A stretch of 64,000 nt of DNA from an uncultured Acidobacteriia bacterium (GCA_903875575.1 CAIQWJ010000083.1:27398-91397), one strand, 5' to 3'. Positions 44,427-53,961 are shown, counted from the stretch's first letter. Numbers and translations: made by a program. The notes: generated from the letters alone by a model not told the origin.

Positions 44427-47174
44427 ATGAAATCGCTTAACGGCAGGGTCGGACTCTGCGCCCGTCATTTTCTTTTGGTTGCCATTGCCGCCACGGCGCT
44501 GCTCCAGGCACAACAGACCGGTGAGATCCGGCTGGAGGTGAAGGATTCTTCCGGTGCCGCCGTACGGGCATCGGGGAAATTGCTGGGAGCATCCGGTGGT
44601 TCGGCCACCAGCTTTGAGACCGATATCCAGGGCAGGTACACGGCGGTGAACCTGACGCCAGGCGCTTATCGTCTTGAGGTTACAAAGGCGGGGTTCGCCA
44701 CGCAGTCCGTCAGGCTGGACGTGGTGTCCGGCAAGCCCTTCGTGCGAACGATCACCCTTGAACTCAGTTCGCAGGCAAGCTCCATCAGCGTCGTTTCTTC
44801 GACGCCCCTTCCGGGCAGCGATCTTTCCCGCGATCAAATACCGTCTGCCATTCAAACAGCCAGCGCCAAAGACCTGGAGGAGAGTGGCTCGCCGGATCTC
44901 TCGGATTTCCTGAACAAACACTTCGACGGAGTTTACATCAATGAGAATCAGGGCAATCCCTTCCAGCCGGATCTGAATTACCGGGGCTACACCGCATCTC
45001 CCCTCCTTGGCACTCCCGAGGGGATTTCCGTTTATCTGGACGGTGTCCGCCAAAACCAGCCGCTCGGCGACGTGGTCGGCTGGGATCTCATCCCGAAAAT
45101 CGCAATTTCGGAAGCGGCGCTTATGCCGGGCTCGAATCCGGTTTTCGGTCTGAATACGCTGGGTGGAGCTGTGTCGCTCCAGACCAAAGACGGCTTCAGC
45201 GCACCGGGTGGGTCGGTGCAGATCAGTGGGGGCAGTTTTGGACGGGTGACGGATTCCGCGGAATACGGCGGCTCGACGAAGAGCGGGTTCAACTACTATG
45301 TGGCAGGGACTCTGTTTAACGAGGACGGCTGGCGGAAGTTCTCGCCGTCAAAAGTTCGGCAGGGATTTGCCAAACTCGGCCAGCGATGGGGAAAGGGCTA
45401 CCTGAGCCTCAGCCTCTCGTATGCGGACAATACCCTTGCCGGTAACGGCGTCCAGGACGGGCGCTGGCTGGCGCAGGATTACACCAGCGTCTACACAATT
45501 ACAGATAAGAACTGGAACCGCTCGCCTGCCGTCACGCTGAATGCGGCCCACCAGGCGAATCGGACGCTGACTGTTTCGGGGAATGCCTTCTTTCGCTATG
45601 TCCGCACCGATTCCATCAATCCGAATCTTAACGGCAACTCCTTCGACGAGTCGGTCTACCAGCCCAGCGCGGCGGACATCGCCGCGCTGAAGGCGGCCGG
45701 CTATACAGGCTACCCGGCCAGCGGTGCCAACACTTCAAATACGCCGTTTCCGTTCTGGCGCTGCATCGGTCAGGCCCTGACCCAGAACGAGCCCCTCGAG
45801 AAGTGCGACGCCACTACGACTCGCGGGTGGACTCACGAACACAACTACGGTTTCTCCGGGCAGGCACTTTGGAAGACACGCCGCAATAATCTCATTGTTG
45901 GAGCGGCCTGGAACGGTAGTGGCGTTACCTTTCAGCAATCCACGCAGTTCGGCTATCTGAATCCGGACCGCATCAGCATCACATCAGTGCCGTTTTTTGC
46001 GGACGGCTCCAGCAATTCGAACGGTACCCCTGTCGATTCACGGGTGAATCTGCACGGGACCGTGAATACCCCGAGTTTTTATGTGGCGGACACACTGTCG
46101 GCGGGAAGGTGGACGCTCGCCGTCTCGGGACGCTACAACCACGAACGGCTGCATAATTTCGACCGAATACCGGGGGCTATCCTCGGTGGCAATGGTACCA
46201 ACGGCGGCCGTGGCTCTCTCAATGGCGATTACACTTTCCAGCGCTTTAACCCGTCCGTCGGTCTGACATTCAATACCGGAAAATTCGTCACCCTCTACTT
46301 CAACTATTCGGAAGCCAATCGCGCCCCCACCACCATGGAACTCGGTTGCGCCGATCCGAACTACCCCTGCAATCTGCCCAACGCTCTGGTCAGCGATCCT
46401 CCTCTGAACCAGGTGGTGACCCGGACTTTCGAAGGTGGCGCGCGCAGCGTGACCGAGGGAAAACTTCGCTGGAGCGCCGACTATTTCTTCTCGCAGAACT
46501 ATAACGATCTGTTGTTCGTTTCCTCTGCCACCACCGGCCTCGGCTACTTTACCAATTTTGGCAAGACCCGCCGCGATGGTCTTGAGTTCAGTCTTTCTGA
46601 AACCTTCTCGAAGTGGCATGTGGGGGGCAACTACACCTTCCAAAATGTCACCTACCAGAGCCCGCAGACGATTAATGGCGGTGCCAACAGTTCTGCCGAC
46701 GGCGGACCTGGACTGGGCGGCGACATCTCCATCGTGCCGGGCAATTACATCCCGCAAAGCCCGCGCAATATCGGCAAGGCATTTCTCGATTTCCGGCCAA
46801 CCGCGAGGGCCTTCGTCGGTTTGAATCTGGTCGGCGTCGGGCGCTCATTCGCACGGGGCAATGAGAACAATCAGGATCAGTTGCTCGCGCCTTACTACCT
46901 GGGTCCGGGTTACTCAGCCGGCTACGTTGTGGCGAATCTTTCCGCGCGCTACCGGCTTCACAAGAGAGTGGAAGCCTTCGTTCAGGTCAATAATCTGTTG
47001 AATCACCGCTACTACACCGGCGCGCAACTGGGCACTACGCCGTTCGATAACAGCTATAACTTCATCGCCCGGCCGTTTCCGGCGGTAAGTGGCAACTATC
47101 CGCTGCGGAGTTCTACCTTCTTCGCTCCGGGAACACCCATCGGCGTCTGGGGCGGACTGAAGTACACCTTCTGA
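44427..47174 (+). CDS. FecA/FepA-like TonB-dependent receptor
   Basis: A 915-residue outer-membrane receptor: signal sequence (ARHFLLVAIAATALLQAQ), a carboxypeptidase-regulatory-like N-domain (LEVKDSSGAAVRASGKL), a classic plug (GSPDLSDFLNKHFDGVYINE, NLNYRGYTASPLLGTPEG, GVRQNQPLGDVVGWDL) and a barrel ending WGGLKYTF. The plug and barrel are of the ferric-siderophore type, unlike the two Oar-like receptors here. It is divergent from the propeller/sigma/anti-sigma operon, as in FecIR-type regulation. Confidence 0.92.
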   Translation: MKSLNGRVGLCARHFLLVAIAATALLQAQQTGEIRLEVKDSSGAAVRASGKLLGASGGSATSFETDIQGRYTAVNLTPGAYRLEVTKAGFATQSVRLDVVSGKPFVRTITLELSSQASSISVVSSTPLPGSDLSRDQIPSAIQTASAKDLEESGSPDLSDFLNKHFDGVYINENQGNPFQPDLNYRGYTASPLLGTPEGISVYLDGVRQNQPLGDVVGWDLIPKIAISEAALMPGSNPVFGLNTLGGAVSLQTKDGFSAPGGSVQISGGSFGRVTDSAEYGGSTKSGFNYYVAGTLFNEDGWRKFSPSKVRQGFAKLGQRWGKGYLSLSLSYADNTLAGNGVQDGRWLAQDYTSVYTITDKNWNRSPAVTLNAAHQANRTLTVSGNAFFRYVRTDSINPNLNGNSFDESVYQPSAADIAALKAAGYTGYPASGANTSNTPFPFWRCIGQALTQNEPLEKCDATTTRGWTHEHNYGFSGQALWKTRRNNLIVGAAWNGSGVTFQQSTQFGYLNPDRISITSVPFFADGSSNSNGTPVDSRVNLHGTVNTPSFYVADTLSAGRWTLAVSGRYNHERLHNFDRIPGAILGGNGTNGGRGSLNGDYTFQRFNPSVGLTFNTGKFVTLYFNYSEANRAPTTMELGCADPNYPCNLPNALVSDPPLNQVVTRTFEGGARSVTEGKLRWSADYFFSQNYNDLLFVSSATTGLGYFTNFGKTRRDGLEFSLSETFSKWHVGGNYTFQNVTYQSPQTINGGANSSADGGPGLGGDISIVPGNYIPQSPRNIGKAFLDFRPTARAFVGLNLVGVGRSFARGNENNQDQLLAPYYLGPGYSAGYVVANLSARYRLHKRVEAFVQVNNLLNHRYYTGAQLGTTPFDNSYNFIARPFPAVSGNYPLRSSTFFAPGTPIGVWGGLKYTF

Positions 47175-47207
47175 GGTAAGGTGGAGCGCCGCGACGCACA
47201 ATCAACG

Positions 47208-47234
47208 GGGCGGCCTCATTGGCCGCCCTTTCTT
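47208..47234 (+). terminator. Terminator of the FecA-like receptor
   Basis: GGGCGGCC (47208-47215), loop TCATT, GGCCGCCC (47221-47228), then TTTCTT. It lies 34 bp after the receptor stop. Confidence 0.85.
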
Positions 47235-47360
47235 ATGCGTGAGACAGTCATTCGAATCTGTCAGATCGTGGCGTTGCTTATCATGTTTGGTTTGGGCGCA
47301 TGGTTGTTGGAGCACGCATACTCCGGCATGATCCACCCCCATCGGAGTCCATGGAAGCAC

Positions 47361-47396
47361 AAAAAAGCCGCGAATCGGGTTTCCCCGGTTCGCGGC
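47361..47396 (-). terminator. Terminator of rplQ (alpha operon end)
   Basis: On the minus strand GCCGCGAA / TTCGCGGC with a GC-rich centre is followed by six T. It ends the ribosomal supercluster transcript and was the template for the copy at 41559-41595. Confidence 0.88.
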
Positions 47397-47425
47397 CTTC
47401 TTCATTTCTATTCGTGAAACGAGAA

Positions 47426-47881
47426 CTATTGCTTCTCGTCGCCTTCTTCGGGTTCGCGGCCTTCCTGCTGTGCCTTGAGGCGTTCTTCCTTGCGCTGGGC
47501 GCGTTCCGCGGCGCGTTTCACCAGTTCAGAACCCACCAGTTCGATCATCGCGAGTTCCGCGCCATCGCCCTTGCGGGGTCCAAGGCGCGTGATGCGGGTG
47601 TAGCCGCCGGCGCGCTGGCCAAACCGCGTGCCCAGCGTATCGAACAGCTTCTTCACGGATGCCGGCGTCTGCAGAAAAGCGGCAGCCTGCCGACGCGTGT
47701 GCAGCGTATCGCGCTTTGCGAGCGTAATCATCTGCTCCACGAACGGCTGAATCGCCTTTGCCTTGGGCACCGTCGTAATGACGCGCTCCTCGGTGATCAC
47801 GCTCGTCGTGAGGTTTTTAAACAGACTGTTCCGCGAACCGATATCGCGCTTCAGTTTTACGTTGCCAAATCGATGTCTCAT
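47426..47881 (-). CDS. rplQ: 50S ribosomal protein L17
   Basis: A 151-residue protein of the large subunit near the exit tunnel. MRHRFGNVKLKRDIGSRNSL then LFKNLTTSVITEERVITT and YTRITRLGPRKGDGAELAMI are recognisable L17 blocks; the N-terminus is a little divergent from the usual HRKAML form and an acidic tail is present. It is the last gene of the alpha operon. Confidence 0.95.
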   Translation of the reverse strand: MRHRFGNVKLKRDIGSRNSLFKNLTTSVITEERVITTVPKAKAIQPFVEQMITLAKRDTLHTRRQAAAFLQTPASVKKLFDTLGTRFGQRAGGYTRITRLGPRKGDGAELAMIELVGSELVKRAAERAQRKEERLKAQQEGREPEEGDEKQ

Positions 47882-47934
47882 TTTTCTGAACCTTTCGGAT
47901 TAACCAGCCGGCCAACCCAACTCGTGAATCCAAA

Positions 47935-48972
47935 TTACTCGTACGGTGTGTCTTCCGGAATATCTTCCATCACGGAGCCGGGGGGCGGGGGAGGCGCTGC
48001 CACCAGATGCCCGCTGGCATCCGGCTTCATGCCCAGACCGAGGCCCATGCCGTAGAGGATTTCCTTGATTTCGTTGAGCGACTTGCGACCGAAATTCTTC
48101 GTCCGCAGCATCTCCGATTCCGACTTCTGCACCAGTTCGCTGATCGTCTGGATACCGGCATTCTTCAGGCAGTTGTACGAACGTACCGAAAGTTCCAGTT
48201 CTTCCACCGAGCGATTCAACTGCTCGCTCACACGATCGCCGCCACGTTCCGCCTGCTCTTCCACCGCATCCGGCAGCTCTTCGAAGTTGATGAAGATCGT
48301 CATGTGATCTTTCAGCAGCTTCGCGGCATGGCCGATAGCATCCTGCGGGGAAATTGCGCCGTTGGTCCAGACTTCGAGCGTCAGCTTGTCGTAATCGGTC
48401 ATCTGACCCAGACGAGCCGCTTCCACCGTGAAATTCACTTTGCGCACGGGGGAGTGCACGGAGTCGATCGGAATGTAACCAATGGCCAGATCTTCATCGA
48501 AGTTCTTATCGGCGCTGACATAACCGCGGCCCGGCTTCAGGCGCATCTCGATATCGAGCTTGCCGCCTTCGCTGACCGTTGCAATGTGCAGATGCCGGTC
48601 CAGAACTTCTACGTCCTGATCGGTTTCGATGGCGCCGGAGAAAACTTCACCGGCTTTGTCGGCCCGGATGCGCACGGTTTTGAGGCCATCGCCCATCACC
48701 TTGAACGGAACCTGCTTCAGGTTCAGGATGATGTCGGTGGCGTCTTCCACAACGCCCGGGATGGGGCTGAATTCGTGATCCACTCCATCGATACGGATCG
48801 CCGTAATGGCCGCTCCCTCGATGCTCGAAAGCAGCACGCGGCGCAGTGAATTGCCGATCGTGGTGCCGAAGCCGCGCTGAAACGGCTGGGCGGTGAACTG
48901 TCCGAACCGTTCCGTCAGTGTCTCGGTATTCGCAACCAGACGCTTGGGTTTCTGAAAGCTTTTAAATGTCAT
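47935..48972 (-). CDS. rpoA: RNA polymerase subunit alpha
   Basis: A 345-residue subunit. The assembly domain (residues ~1-235) includes [20 protein letters not shown], and the C-terminal DNA/activator-binding domain includes [20 protein letters not shown] and [13 protein letters not shown] Gly/Pro-rich tail follows. The alpha operon order rpsM-rpsK-rpsD-rpoA-rplQ is standard. Confidence 0.98.
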   Translation of the reverse strand: MTFKSFQKPKRLVANTETLTERFGQFTAQPFQRGFGTTIGNSLRRVLLSSIEGAAITAIRIDGVDHEFSPIPGVVEDATDIILNLKQVPFKVMGDGLKTVRIRADKAGEVFSGAIETDQDVEVLDRHLHIATVSEGGKLDIEMRLKPGRGYVSADKNFDEDLAIGYIPIDSVHSPVRKVNFTVEAARLGQMTDYDKLTLEVWTNGAISPQDAIGHAAKLLKDHMTIFINFEELPDAVEEQAERGGDRVSEQLNRSVEELELSVRSYNCLKNAGIQTISELVQKSESEMLRTKNFGRKSLNEIKEILYGMGLGLGMKPDASGHLVAAPPPPPGSVMEDIPEDTPYE

Positions 48973-49060
48973 TCTTTATCCGCTCCAATAGCGGCGTGGC
49001 TTTATCTCAATCCGCACACGCCGGTTTTTGTACTTCAGACCAACAACCGAATCTCCGCGA

Positions 49061-49696
49061 CTACTTGCTGTAAAGTTCGACGATCAACTGTTCGTTGATG
49101 GGGATCTGCGTCAGTTCGTCGCGGCGCGGCGTGGAAATGATCCGGCCCTTCAGATTTTCGCGATCCACGTCCATCCAGCCCGGCGAGGGTGCGTGCGCTG
49201 TAGCGTCGCGGGAGGCCAGGATGGTGGGGTTATTCTTGCTCGCTTCACGGACGGAGATTTCGTCGCCCGGCTTTACGATGAAGGAAGGGATGTTGACCTT
49301 ACGGCCGTTGACCTGAATGTGACCGTGGCCGACGATCTGACGGCCCTGTGAACGGCTGGTCGCGAGACCCATGCGGTAAAGGACGCTATCGAGGCGACGC
49401 TCAAGAGTGCTGAGCAGGTTTTCGCCCGTGATGCCCTTCATCTTCACGGCCTTCTCGTAGGTGATGTGGAACTGGGATTCGAGGACGCCGTAGATGCGGC
49501 GAACCTTCTGTTTTTCGCGGAGCTGCAGGCCGTAGCCCACAATCTTTTTCACTTTGCGATCCTTGCCATGCTGGCCCGGAACGAAATTGCGCTTTTCAAT
49601 GGCGCACTTGACTGAATGGCAGCGTTCGCCCTTCAGAAACAGCTTCATACCTTCACGCCGGCAAAGACGGCAGACCGGACCTCTATAACGTGCCAA
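49061..49696 (-). CDS. rpsD: 30S ribosomal protein S4
   Basis: A 211-residue primary 16S rRNA-binding protein. It opens MARYRGPVCRLCRREGMKLF with Cys9, Cys12 and later Cys26/Cys31, a zinc-type S4. The S4 domain (LERRLDSVLYRMGLATSRSQ, VGHGHIQVNGRKVNIPS) is complete. In enteric bacteria S4 represses its operon; whether that holds here is unknown. Confidence 0.97.
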   Translation of the reverse strand: MARYRGPVCRLCRREGMKLFLKGERCHSVKCAIEKRNFVPGQHGKDRKVKKIVGYGLQLREKQKVRRIYGVLESQFHITYEKAVKMKGITGENLLSTLERRLDSVLYRMGLATSRSQGRQIVGHGHIQVNGRKVNIPSFIVKPGDEISVREASKNNPTILASRDATAHAPSPGWMDVDRENLKGRIISTPRRDELTQIPINEQLIVELYSK

Positions 49697-49780
49697 TGGT
49701 GATTCCTTTCACGTGCGGTTTACGATCCCGGAAGATCTTCATCCCGCTTTGACTGCTTCTATCAGAGTAACAAACCAGAA

Positions 49781-49850
49781 TTAGCCACAGATGCACACAG
49801 ATCAACACGGATAAGAAAACCCGCGTTAACCTGTGTGCGCTGGTGGCTGA
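49781..49850. repeat. Palindromic intergenic repeat between rpsK and rpsD
   Basis: AGCCACAGATGCACACAG (49783-49800) pairs with CTGTGTGCGCTGGTGGCT (49831-49848) with two mismatches across a 30 nt loop. The arm resembles the dispersed GCCACAGAT-type palindromes I recall from several bacterial genomes. It may stabilise or attenuate the alpha operon transcript. Confidence 0.75.
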
Positions 49851-49853
49851 AAA

Positions 49854-50261
49854 TCAAACTCTACGCTTTTTCGGCGGGCGGCAACCGTTGTGCGGAATCG
49901 GTGTTGCGTCGCGGATGCCACGCACTTCGAGACCTGCGGTAGCCAGAGCGCGAACGGCCGACTCGCGTCCCGAACCCGGACCGCTCACGCGAACTTCCAC
50001 GGTGCGGAGGCCGACTTCGTTGGCTTTGTTGGCGGCCGTCAGAGCTGCCTGCTGCGCTGCAAACGGCGTACCCTTGCGGGAGCCGCGGAAACCGAGCGAT
50101 CCGGCGCTCGACCAGGAAACAGTGTTGCCTTCCGGATCCGCGATCGTAATGATCGTGTTGTTGAACGTCGCCTGGATGTGCACGATGCCGTTATGGACAA
50201 CGCGCTTCTCCTTCTTCTTGACGACCTTTTTCTTAGCCGTCTTCGCGGGTGCTTTTGCCAT
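49854..50261 (-). CDS. rpsK: 30S ribosomal protein S11
   Basis: A 135-residue platform protein. [38 protein letters not shown] and [20 protein letters not shown] are diagnostic. The stop of rpsM is one base away. The N-terminus is Lys-rich. Confidence 0.98.
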   Translation of the reverse strand: MAKAPAKTAKKKVVKKKEKRVVHNGIVHIQATFNNTIITIADPEGNTVSWSSAGSLGFRGSRKGTPFAAQQAALTAANKANEVGLRTVEVRVSGPGSGRESAVRALATAGLEVRGIRDATPIPHNGCRPPKKRRV

Positions 50262-50262
50262 A

Positions 50263-50646
50263 TTATGTCTTCGTCGCTTTCTTCTTGCCGGCCACGGTGC
50301 CCTTACGCGGCCCCTTGCGGGTACGTGCGTTGGTGTGGCTGCGCTGTCCGCGCACTGGCAGACCGCGGCGATGTCTCAGGCCGCGATAGGAACCCATTTC
50401 GATGTGACGCTTGATGTTGAGCGAGATTTCCTTACGGAGATCGCCTTCCACCGCGCCTTCTTCTTCAAGAATCTGGCGGACGTTGTTGACCTCTTCTTCG
50501 GTCAGGTCGCCAATCTTCTTGTCCGGATCAATACCCGTACGGTGGCACAGGCTCTTCGCCCGCGTCCGTCCAATTCCATAAATGTAGGTAAGGCCAATCT
50601 CAGCCCGCTTTTTCGGCGGTAGATCGACGCCCGCAATACGTGCCAT
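50263..50646 (-). CDS. rpsM: 30S ribosomal protein S13
   Basis: A 127-residue head protein contacting the P-site tRNA and the 50S bridge. [40 protein letters not shown] and [20 protein letters not shown] are typical. It is first of the alpha operon after rpmJ. Confidence 0.98.
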   Translation of the reverse strand: MARIAGVDLPPKKRAEIGLTYIYGIGRTRAKSLCHRTGIDPDKKIGDLTEEEVNNVRQILEEEGAVEGDLRKEISLNIKRHIEMGSYRGLRHRRGLPVRGQRSHTNARTRKGPRKGTVAGKKKATKT

Positions 50647-50685
50647 ATCTTTATTTTCCTTGTCTGTTCAGCAACCCTGCGGCTG

Positions 50686-50799
50686 CTATCCCTGCCGCTG
50701 CTTATGCTTCGGGTTGACGCAAATGATCCGGACCACACCTTCGCGGTGAACCAGTTTGCACTTCACACAAATCTTTTTAACTGATGCTCGAACCTTCAT
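50686..50799 (-). CDS. rpmJ: 50S ribosomal protein L36 (zinc type)
   Basis: A 37-residue protein found by translation: [20 protein letters not shown] then [17 protein letters not shown]. Cys11, Cys14, Cys27 and His32 form the zinc ribbon. Its ATG overlaps the infA stop (ATGA), so translation is coupled. Confidence 0.97.
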   Translation of the reverse strand: MKVRASVKKICVKCKLVHREGVVRIICVNPKHKQRQG

Positions 50800-51014
50800 A
50801 TGTTTATCTTCTTAACGATCCTGGCCCGCGTCGGGTCGCGTTCCGCAAACTCTACTTCCACCCGGTCACCCGGTAACAGCCGGACCCAATTCCGTTCGGC
50901 GGCCCCGGCACCATGTGCCAGAACACGCGCATTACTTCCCATCATCCCACTAAGCTCCACGCGGTAGAGCAAACTGGGTAATTCTTCGATAACCGTCGCT
51001 TCGATTCGGGACAT
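50796..51014 (-). CDS. infA: Translation initiation factor IF-1 (divergent)
   Basis: A 72-residue OB-fold factor between map and rpmJ, the usual place. The core [20 protein letters not shown] and [14 protein letters not shown] match IF-1, but the standard KMRKNFIRIL surface is altered to [10 protein letters not shown] and the start [20 protein letters not shown] is also divergent. ATG 51014 is preferred over TTG 51017. Confidence 0.93.
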   Translation of the reverse strand: MSRIEATVIEELPSLLYRVELSGMMGSNARVLAHGAGAAERNWVRLLPGDRVEVEFAERDPTRARIVKKINI

Positions 51015-51047
51015 CAACCGCCCTGTTTTCAGCTACTTATCGCTACC

Positions 51048-51818
51048 CTACGGCCGCGTCAAAACCCACGGCCCGTTTTTGGTCACTGCCACGCAATGTT
51101 CAAAATGAGCCGAATACGACCCATCCTTTGCCACTGCGGTCCATTTATCCCGCAAAACCTTCGCTTCCGGCCGGCCCGCATTCACCATCGGTTCGATGGC
51201 CAACACCATGCCTTCGCGCAAGCGGGGATTCTCATTCCGCTTGTCCACGTAGTTCGGTACCTGCGGCTCTTCGTGCAGCTGCGTCCCGATTCCGTGGCCC
51301 ACATATTCCCTGACGATCGAGAACCCATTGCTCACAACGTGCTCTTCCACCGTCCCGCAAATATCGAACAACCTGTTACCCTCGCGAACCTTATCGATCG
51401 CCAGTTCCAGCGATTCCCGCGTCACCTGCAGCAGCTTCTTGGCCTGGCTGCTTAGCTCGCCGATGCCGACCGTAATGGCCGAATCGCCAAAGTATCCGTC
51501 CAGCGAAACGCCCGTGTCGATCGATACAATATCGCCGCTCTTCAAAATCCGTTTCGGGTTCGGCATGCCGTGGACGATCTCTTCATTGACCGAAGTACAC
51601 AGCACATACTTAAACCGTTCACCCGCCGCCGGCACATAGTAGCCTTTGAAAGCTGGCTTCGCACCCGAGTCCTGCATCATCTTTACCGCGGCGACTTCGA
51701 GGTCCCAGGTGGAAACCCCTTCCTTCGCCATTTCCCCCAGCGCCTTCAGAATCTCGTGAACGAGCATTCCGCTGCGGCGCATCTTTTCGAGCTCCGTCCG
51801 GGTCTTAATAACAATCAT
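51048..51818 (-). CDS. map: Methionine aminopeptidase type I
   Basis: A 256-residue enzyme that removes the initiator Met. The metal ligands are in VSIDTGVSLDGYFGDSAIT (two Asp), EYVGHGIGTQLHEEPQVPNY (His), MVLAIEPMV (Glu) and HFEHCVAVT (Glu region). ATG 51818 overlaps the adk stop by 4 bp. Length fits the short Ia/Ib type without an N-terminal extension. Confidence 0.97.
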   Translation of the reverse strand: MIVIKTRTELEKMRRSGMLVHEILKALGEMAKEGVSTWDLEVAAVKMMQDSGAKPAFKGYYVPAAGERFKYVLCTSVNEEIVHGMPNPKRILKSGDIVSIDTGVSLDGYFGDSAITVGIGELSSQAKKLLQVTRESLELAIDKVREGNRLFDICGTVEEHVVSNGFSIVREYVGHGIGTQLHEEPQVPNYVDKRNENPRLREGMVLAIEPMVNAGRPEAKVLRDKWTAVAKDGSYSAHFEHCVAVTKNGPWVLTRP

Positions 51819-52564
51819 TTCCCAGCCAGCTCCATAAACTCGTCAGCCGCCAGATTCGTCTGTATCCGTCCGAAGATCTCCGGGGGAGTTGAATCGCTGG
51901 CATTTTCTTCAAACATCTTGACTCCCGAGTGCCGGAAAAAGTCAATCACCGGCCTTGTCAGGGCATCGTACTCATTCAGGCGGGCCCGAACCACTTCCGG
52001 CCGGTCGTCCTCGCGAACTTCCAGCGTTGCGCCATCCAGGTCGCAAACTCCCGCGTTGACGGGCCGGTTCGAGATAGCGTTGTAGAGAGTGCCGCACTGC
52101 GGACACACCCTTCTACCCGCCATTCGCGCAATAATCACGTTGTAATCGACCACCAGGTGGATCACCACCTCAGTCGTCGGGGTTGTTGCCAGAACCTCCT
52201 GCATTTCAGCAGCCTGTTCCGGTGTCCGGGGATAGCCGTCGAGAATAAACCCGCGCGCACAATCCGGCTGACGCAACCGATCAAAAACCAAATCATTCAC
52301 CAGACGATCCGGCACCAGTTCACCGGCCTTCATCCGCGCCGCGATCGACTTCCCGATCGGGGTTCCGGTTCGCACATGCTCCCGGAGCATGTCGCCGGTG
52401 GAAATCTGAGGAATCCCGAGCCATCGCACCAGGAACTTCGACTGCGTTCCTTTTCCGGAGCCCGGAGACCCGAACAGCACGATCGCCAGAGGCCTCCGTC
52501 TGCTGTCATTGCTGAAGGTAGACGACGCCGCAACCGGCGTCGCAGTTTGCTCTGACGACACCAT
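51815..52564 (-). CDS. adk: Adenylate kinase (zinc-type LID)
   Basis: A 249-residue enzyme that interconverts ATP+AMP and 2 ADP. The P-loop is LFGSPGSGKGTQ, the NMP-binding part STGDMLREHV and the DGYPRTPEQA motif is intact. The LID holds CPQCGTLYN and VCDLDGATL, a C-X2-C...C-D zinc site. About 30 extra residues precede the P-loop strand, longer than usual. It starts 5 bp after secY and overlaps map by 4 bp. Confidence 0.96.
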   Translation of the reverse strand: MVSSEQTATPVAASSTFSNDSRRRPLAIVLFGSPGSGKGTQSKFLVRWLGIPQISTGDMLREHVRTGTPIGKSIAARMKAGELVPDRLVNDLVFDRLRQPDCARGFILDGYPRTPEQAAEMQEVLATTPTTEVVIHLVVDYNVIIARMAGRRVCPQCGTLYNAISNRPVNAGVCDLDGATLEVREDDRPEVVRARLNEYDALTRPVIDFFRHSGVKMFEENASDSTPPEIFGRIQTNLAADEFMELAGK

Positions 52565-52569
52565 CAAAC

Positions 52570-53961
52570 CTAGCCGCGCCGCCCGCGAATGCGGCCAGCC
52601 CGTGGCGTAAAGCCGTCGTAGTGGCGCATGATCAACTGTGCTTCCACCTGATTGACCGTATCCATCGCCACACCCACCACGATCAGCAGGGAAGTACCGC
52701 CGAAGTAAAACTGCACGTTCAGGCCTTCCAGAATCCAGCGGGGGAAATACTGATCGATAAAGTTGCCAACCAGCGGCAGATGCTGCAGGTGGATACCGTA
52801 AAGCATCATGTCCGGGATCATGCACAGGATGGCCAGATAGACTGCGCCCACCAGCGTGATCCGGGTAAGAATTGTGTTCATGTAGTCCGACGTGCTGCGC
52901 CCCGGTCGAATTCCCGGAATGAAGCCGCCGTACTTGCGCATGTTGTCCGCCGCTTCATTCGGATTGAAGATGATCGAAATGTAGAAGAAGCAGAAGAAGA
53001 TGATCAGCGCAACGAAGAAGAGAATATAGAGCGGTTCGCCGTGCTGTATGCTCTTGAGAATATTGGTGAGCCAGGTGTTGGCTTTTACCCAGGGATAGTT
53101 TGCAATCGTCTGTGGGAACGCCAGGATCGACGAAGCAAAAATGACAGGGATGACGCCGCCGGCGTTCACTTTGAGCGGCATGTGGGTCGATTGACCACCC
53201 ATGACGCGACGCCCAACCACGCGCTTGGCATATTGCACCGGAATCCGGCGTTCTGCCATTTCCACGAGGCAAATGAAGCCGACAACCGCGACCATCATGA
53301 CCAGAATCAGGATCAGGGTCAGGAAGTTCCACTCGTGCGTGACAAAAACGTTGGTGTAGAGGTTGTAGATGCCGTTCGGGATGCCAACCACGATGCCCGT
53401 GAAGATGATCAGCGACATACCGTTGCCGATGCCGCGCTCCGTGATCTGTTCACCGAGCCACATGATGAAGGCCGTACCGGTGGTCAGCGAAAGCATCGTC
53501 ATCAGCGCGAAGCCGATGCCGGGGTTCATAACGACACCCGCGGACATGTTTTCGAGGCTGAGCGCGATACCAAACGACTGCGCGAGGCCCAGCCCCACCG
53601 TCAGATAACGGGTCCACTGGGTGATCTTGCGGCGGCCGAGTTCGCCTTCCTTGGAGAGCTTTTCGAGGGTTGGGACAACCACTGTCAACAGCTGCAGGAT
53701 GATGGATGCCGTAATATACGGCATGATCCCCAGCGCAAAGACAGAGAGCCGGCGAATGTTACCGCCGGCAAACATGTCAAAGAAGCCGAAGATGGATCCC
53801 TGGGAACCCTGGAAGAATTCCTGCCAGCGGGTGATATTGATTCCGGGCGTGGGAATGTAGCTGCCCAGACGATAAACTGCCAGCATCGCCAGTGCAAACA
53901 GAACCCGTTTCCGGAGATCCGGAATGCGAAAGACGTTGGCAACTGCTTCAAAGAACTTCAC
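52570..53961 (-). CDS. secY: Preprotein translocase subunit SecY
   Basis: A 463-residue channel protein with ten membrane segments. RVLFALAMLAVYRLGSYIP, GGQSTHMPLKVNAGGVIPVIFA and ALIIFFCFFYISIIFNPNEA are typical. It is in its usual place after rplO. A short C-terminal basic tail (RAGRIRGRRG) is present. Confidence 0.98.
   Translation of the reverse strand: MKFFEAVANVFRIPDLRKRVLFALAMLAVYRLGSYIPTPGINITRWQEFFQGSQGSIFGFFDMFAGGNIRRLSVFALGIMPYITASIILQLLTVVVPTLEKLSKEGELGRRKITQWTRYLTVGLGLAQSFGIALSLENMSAGVVMNPGIGFALMTMLSLTTGTAFIMWLGEQITERGIGNGMSLIIFTGIVVGIPNGIYNLYTNVFVTHEWNFLTLILILVMMVAVVGFICLVEMAERRIPVQYAKRVVGRRVMGGQSTHMPLKVNAGGVIPVIFASSILAFPQTIANYPWVKANTWLTNILKSIQHGEPLYILFFVALIIFFCFFYISIIFNPNEAADNMRKYGGFIPGIRPGRSTSDYMNTILTRITLVGAVYLAILCMIPDMMLYGIHLQHLPLVGNFIDQYFPRWILEGLNVQFYFGGTSLLIVVGVAMDTVNQVEAQLIMRHYDGFTPRAGRIRGRRG

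Noticed and set aside
47235..47417. A 60-codon frame with one hydrophobic segment after the receptor terminator
   Set aside because: It begins immediately after the T run of the terminator, lacks a Shine-Dalgarno and runs through the rplQ terminator; probably not a gene.
41559..47608. Insertion sequence or transposon as cause of the flanking repeats
   Set aside because: No transposase, integrase or terminal inverted repeat was found; the repeats derive from rplQ itself.
49697..49853. tRNA or small RNA between rpsK and rpsD
   Set aside because: No cloverleaf; the region is the palindromic repeat plus leader.
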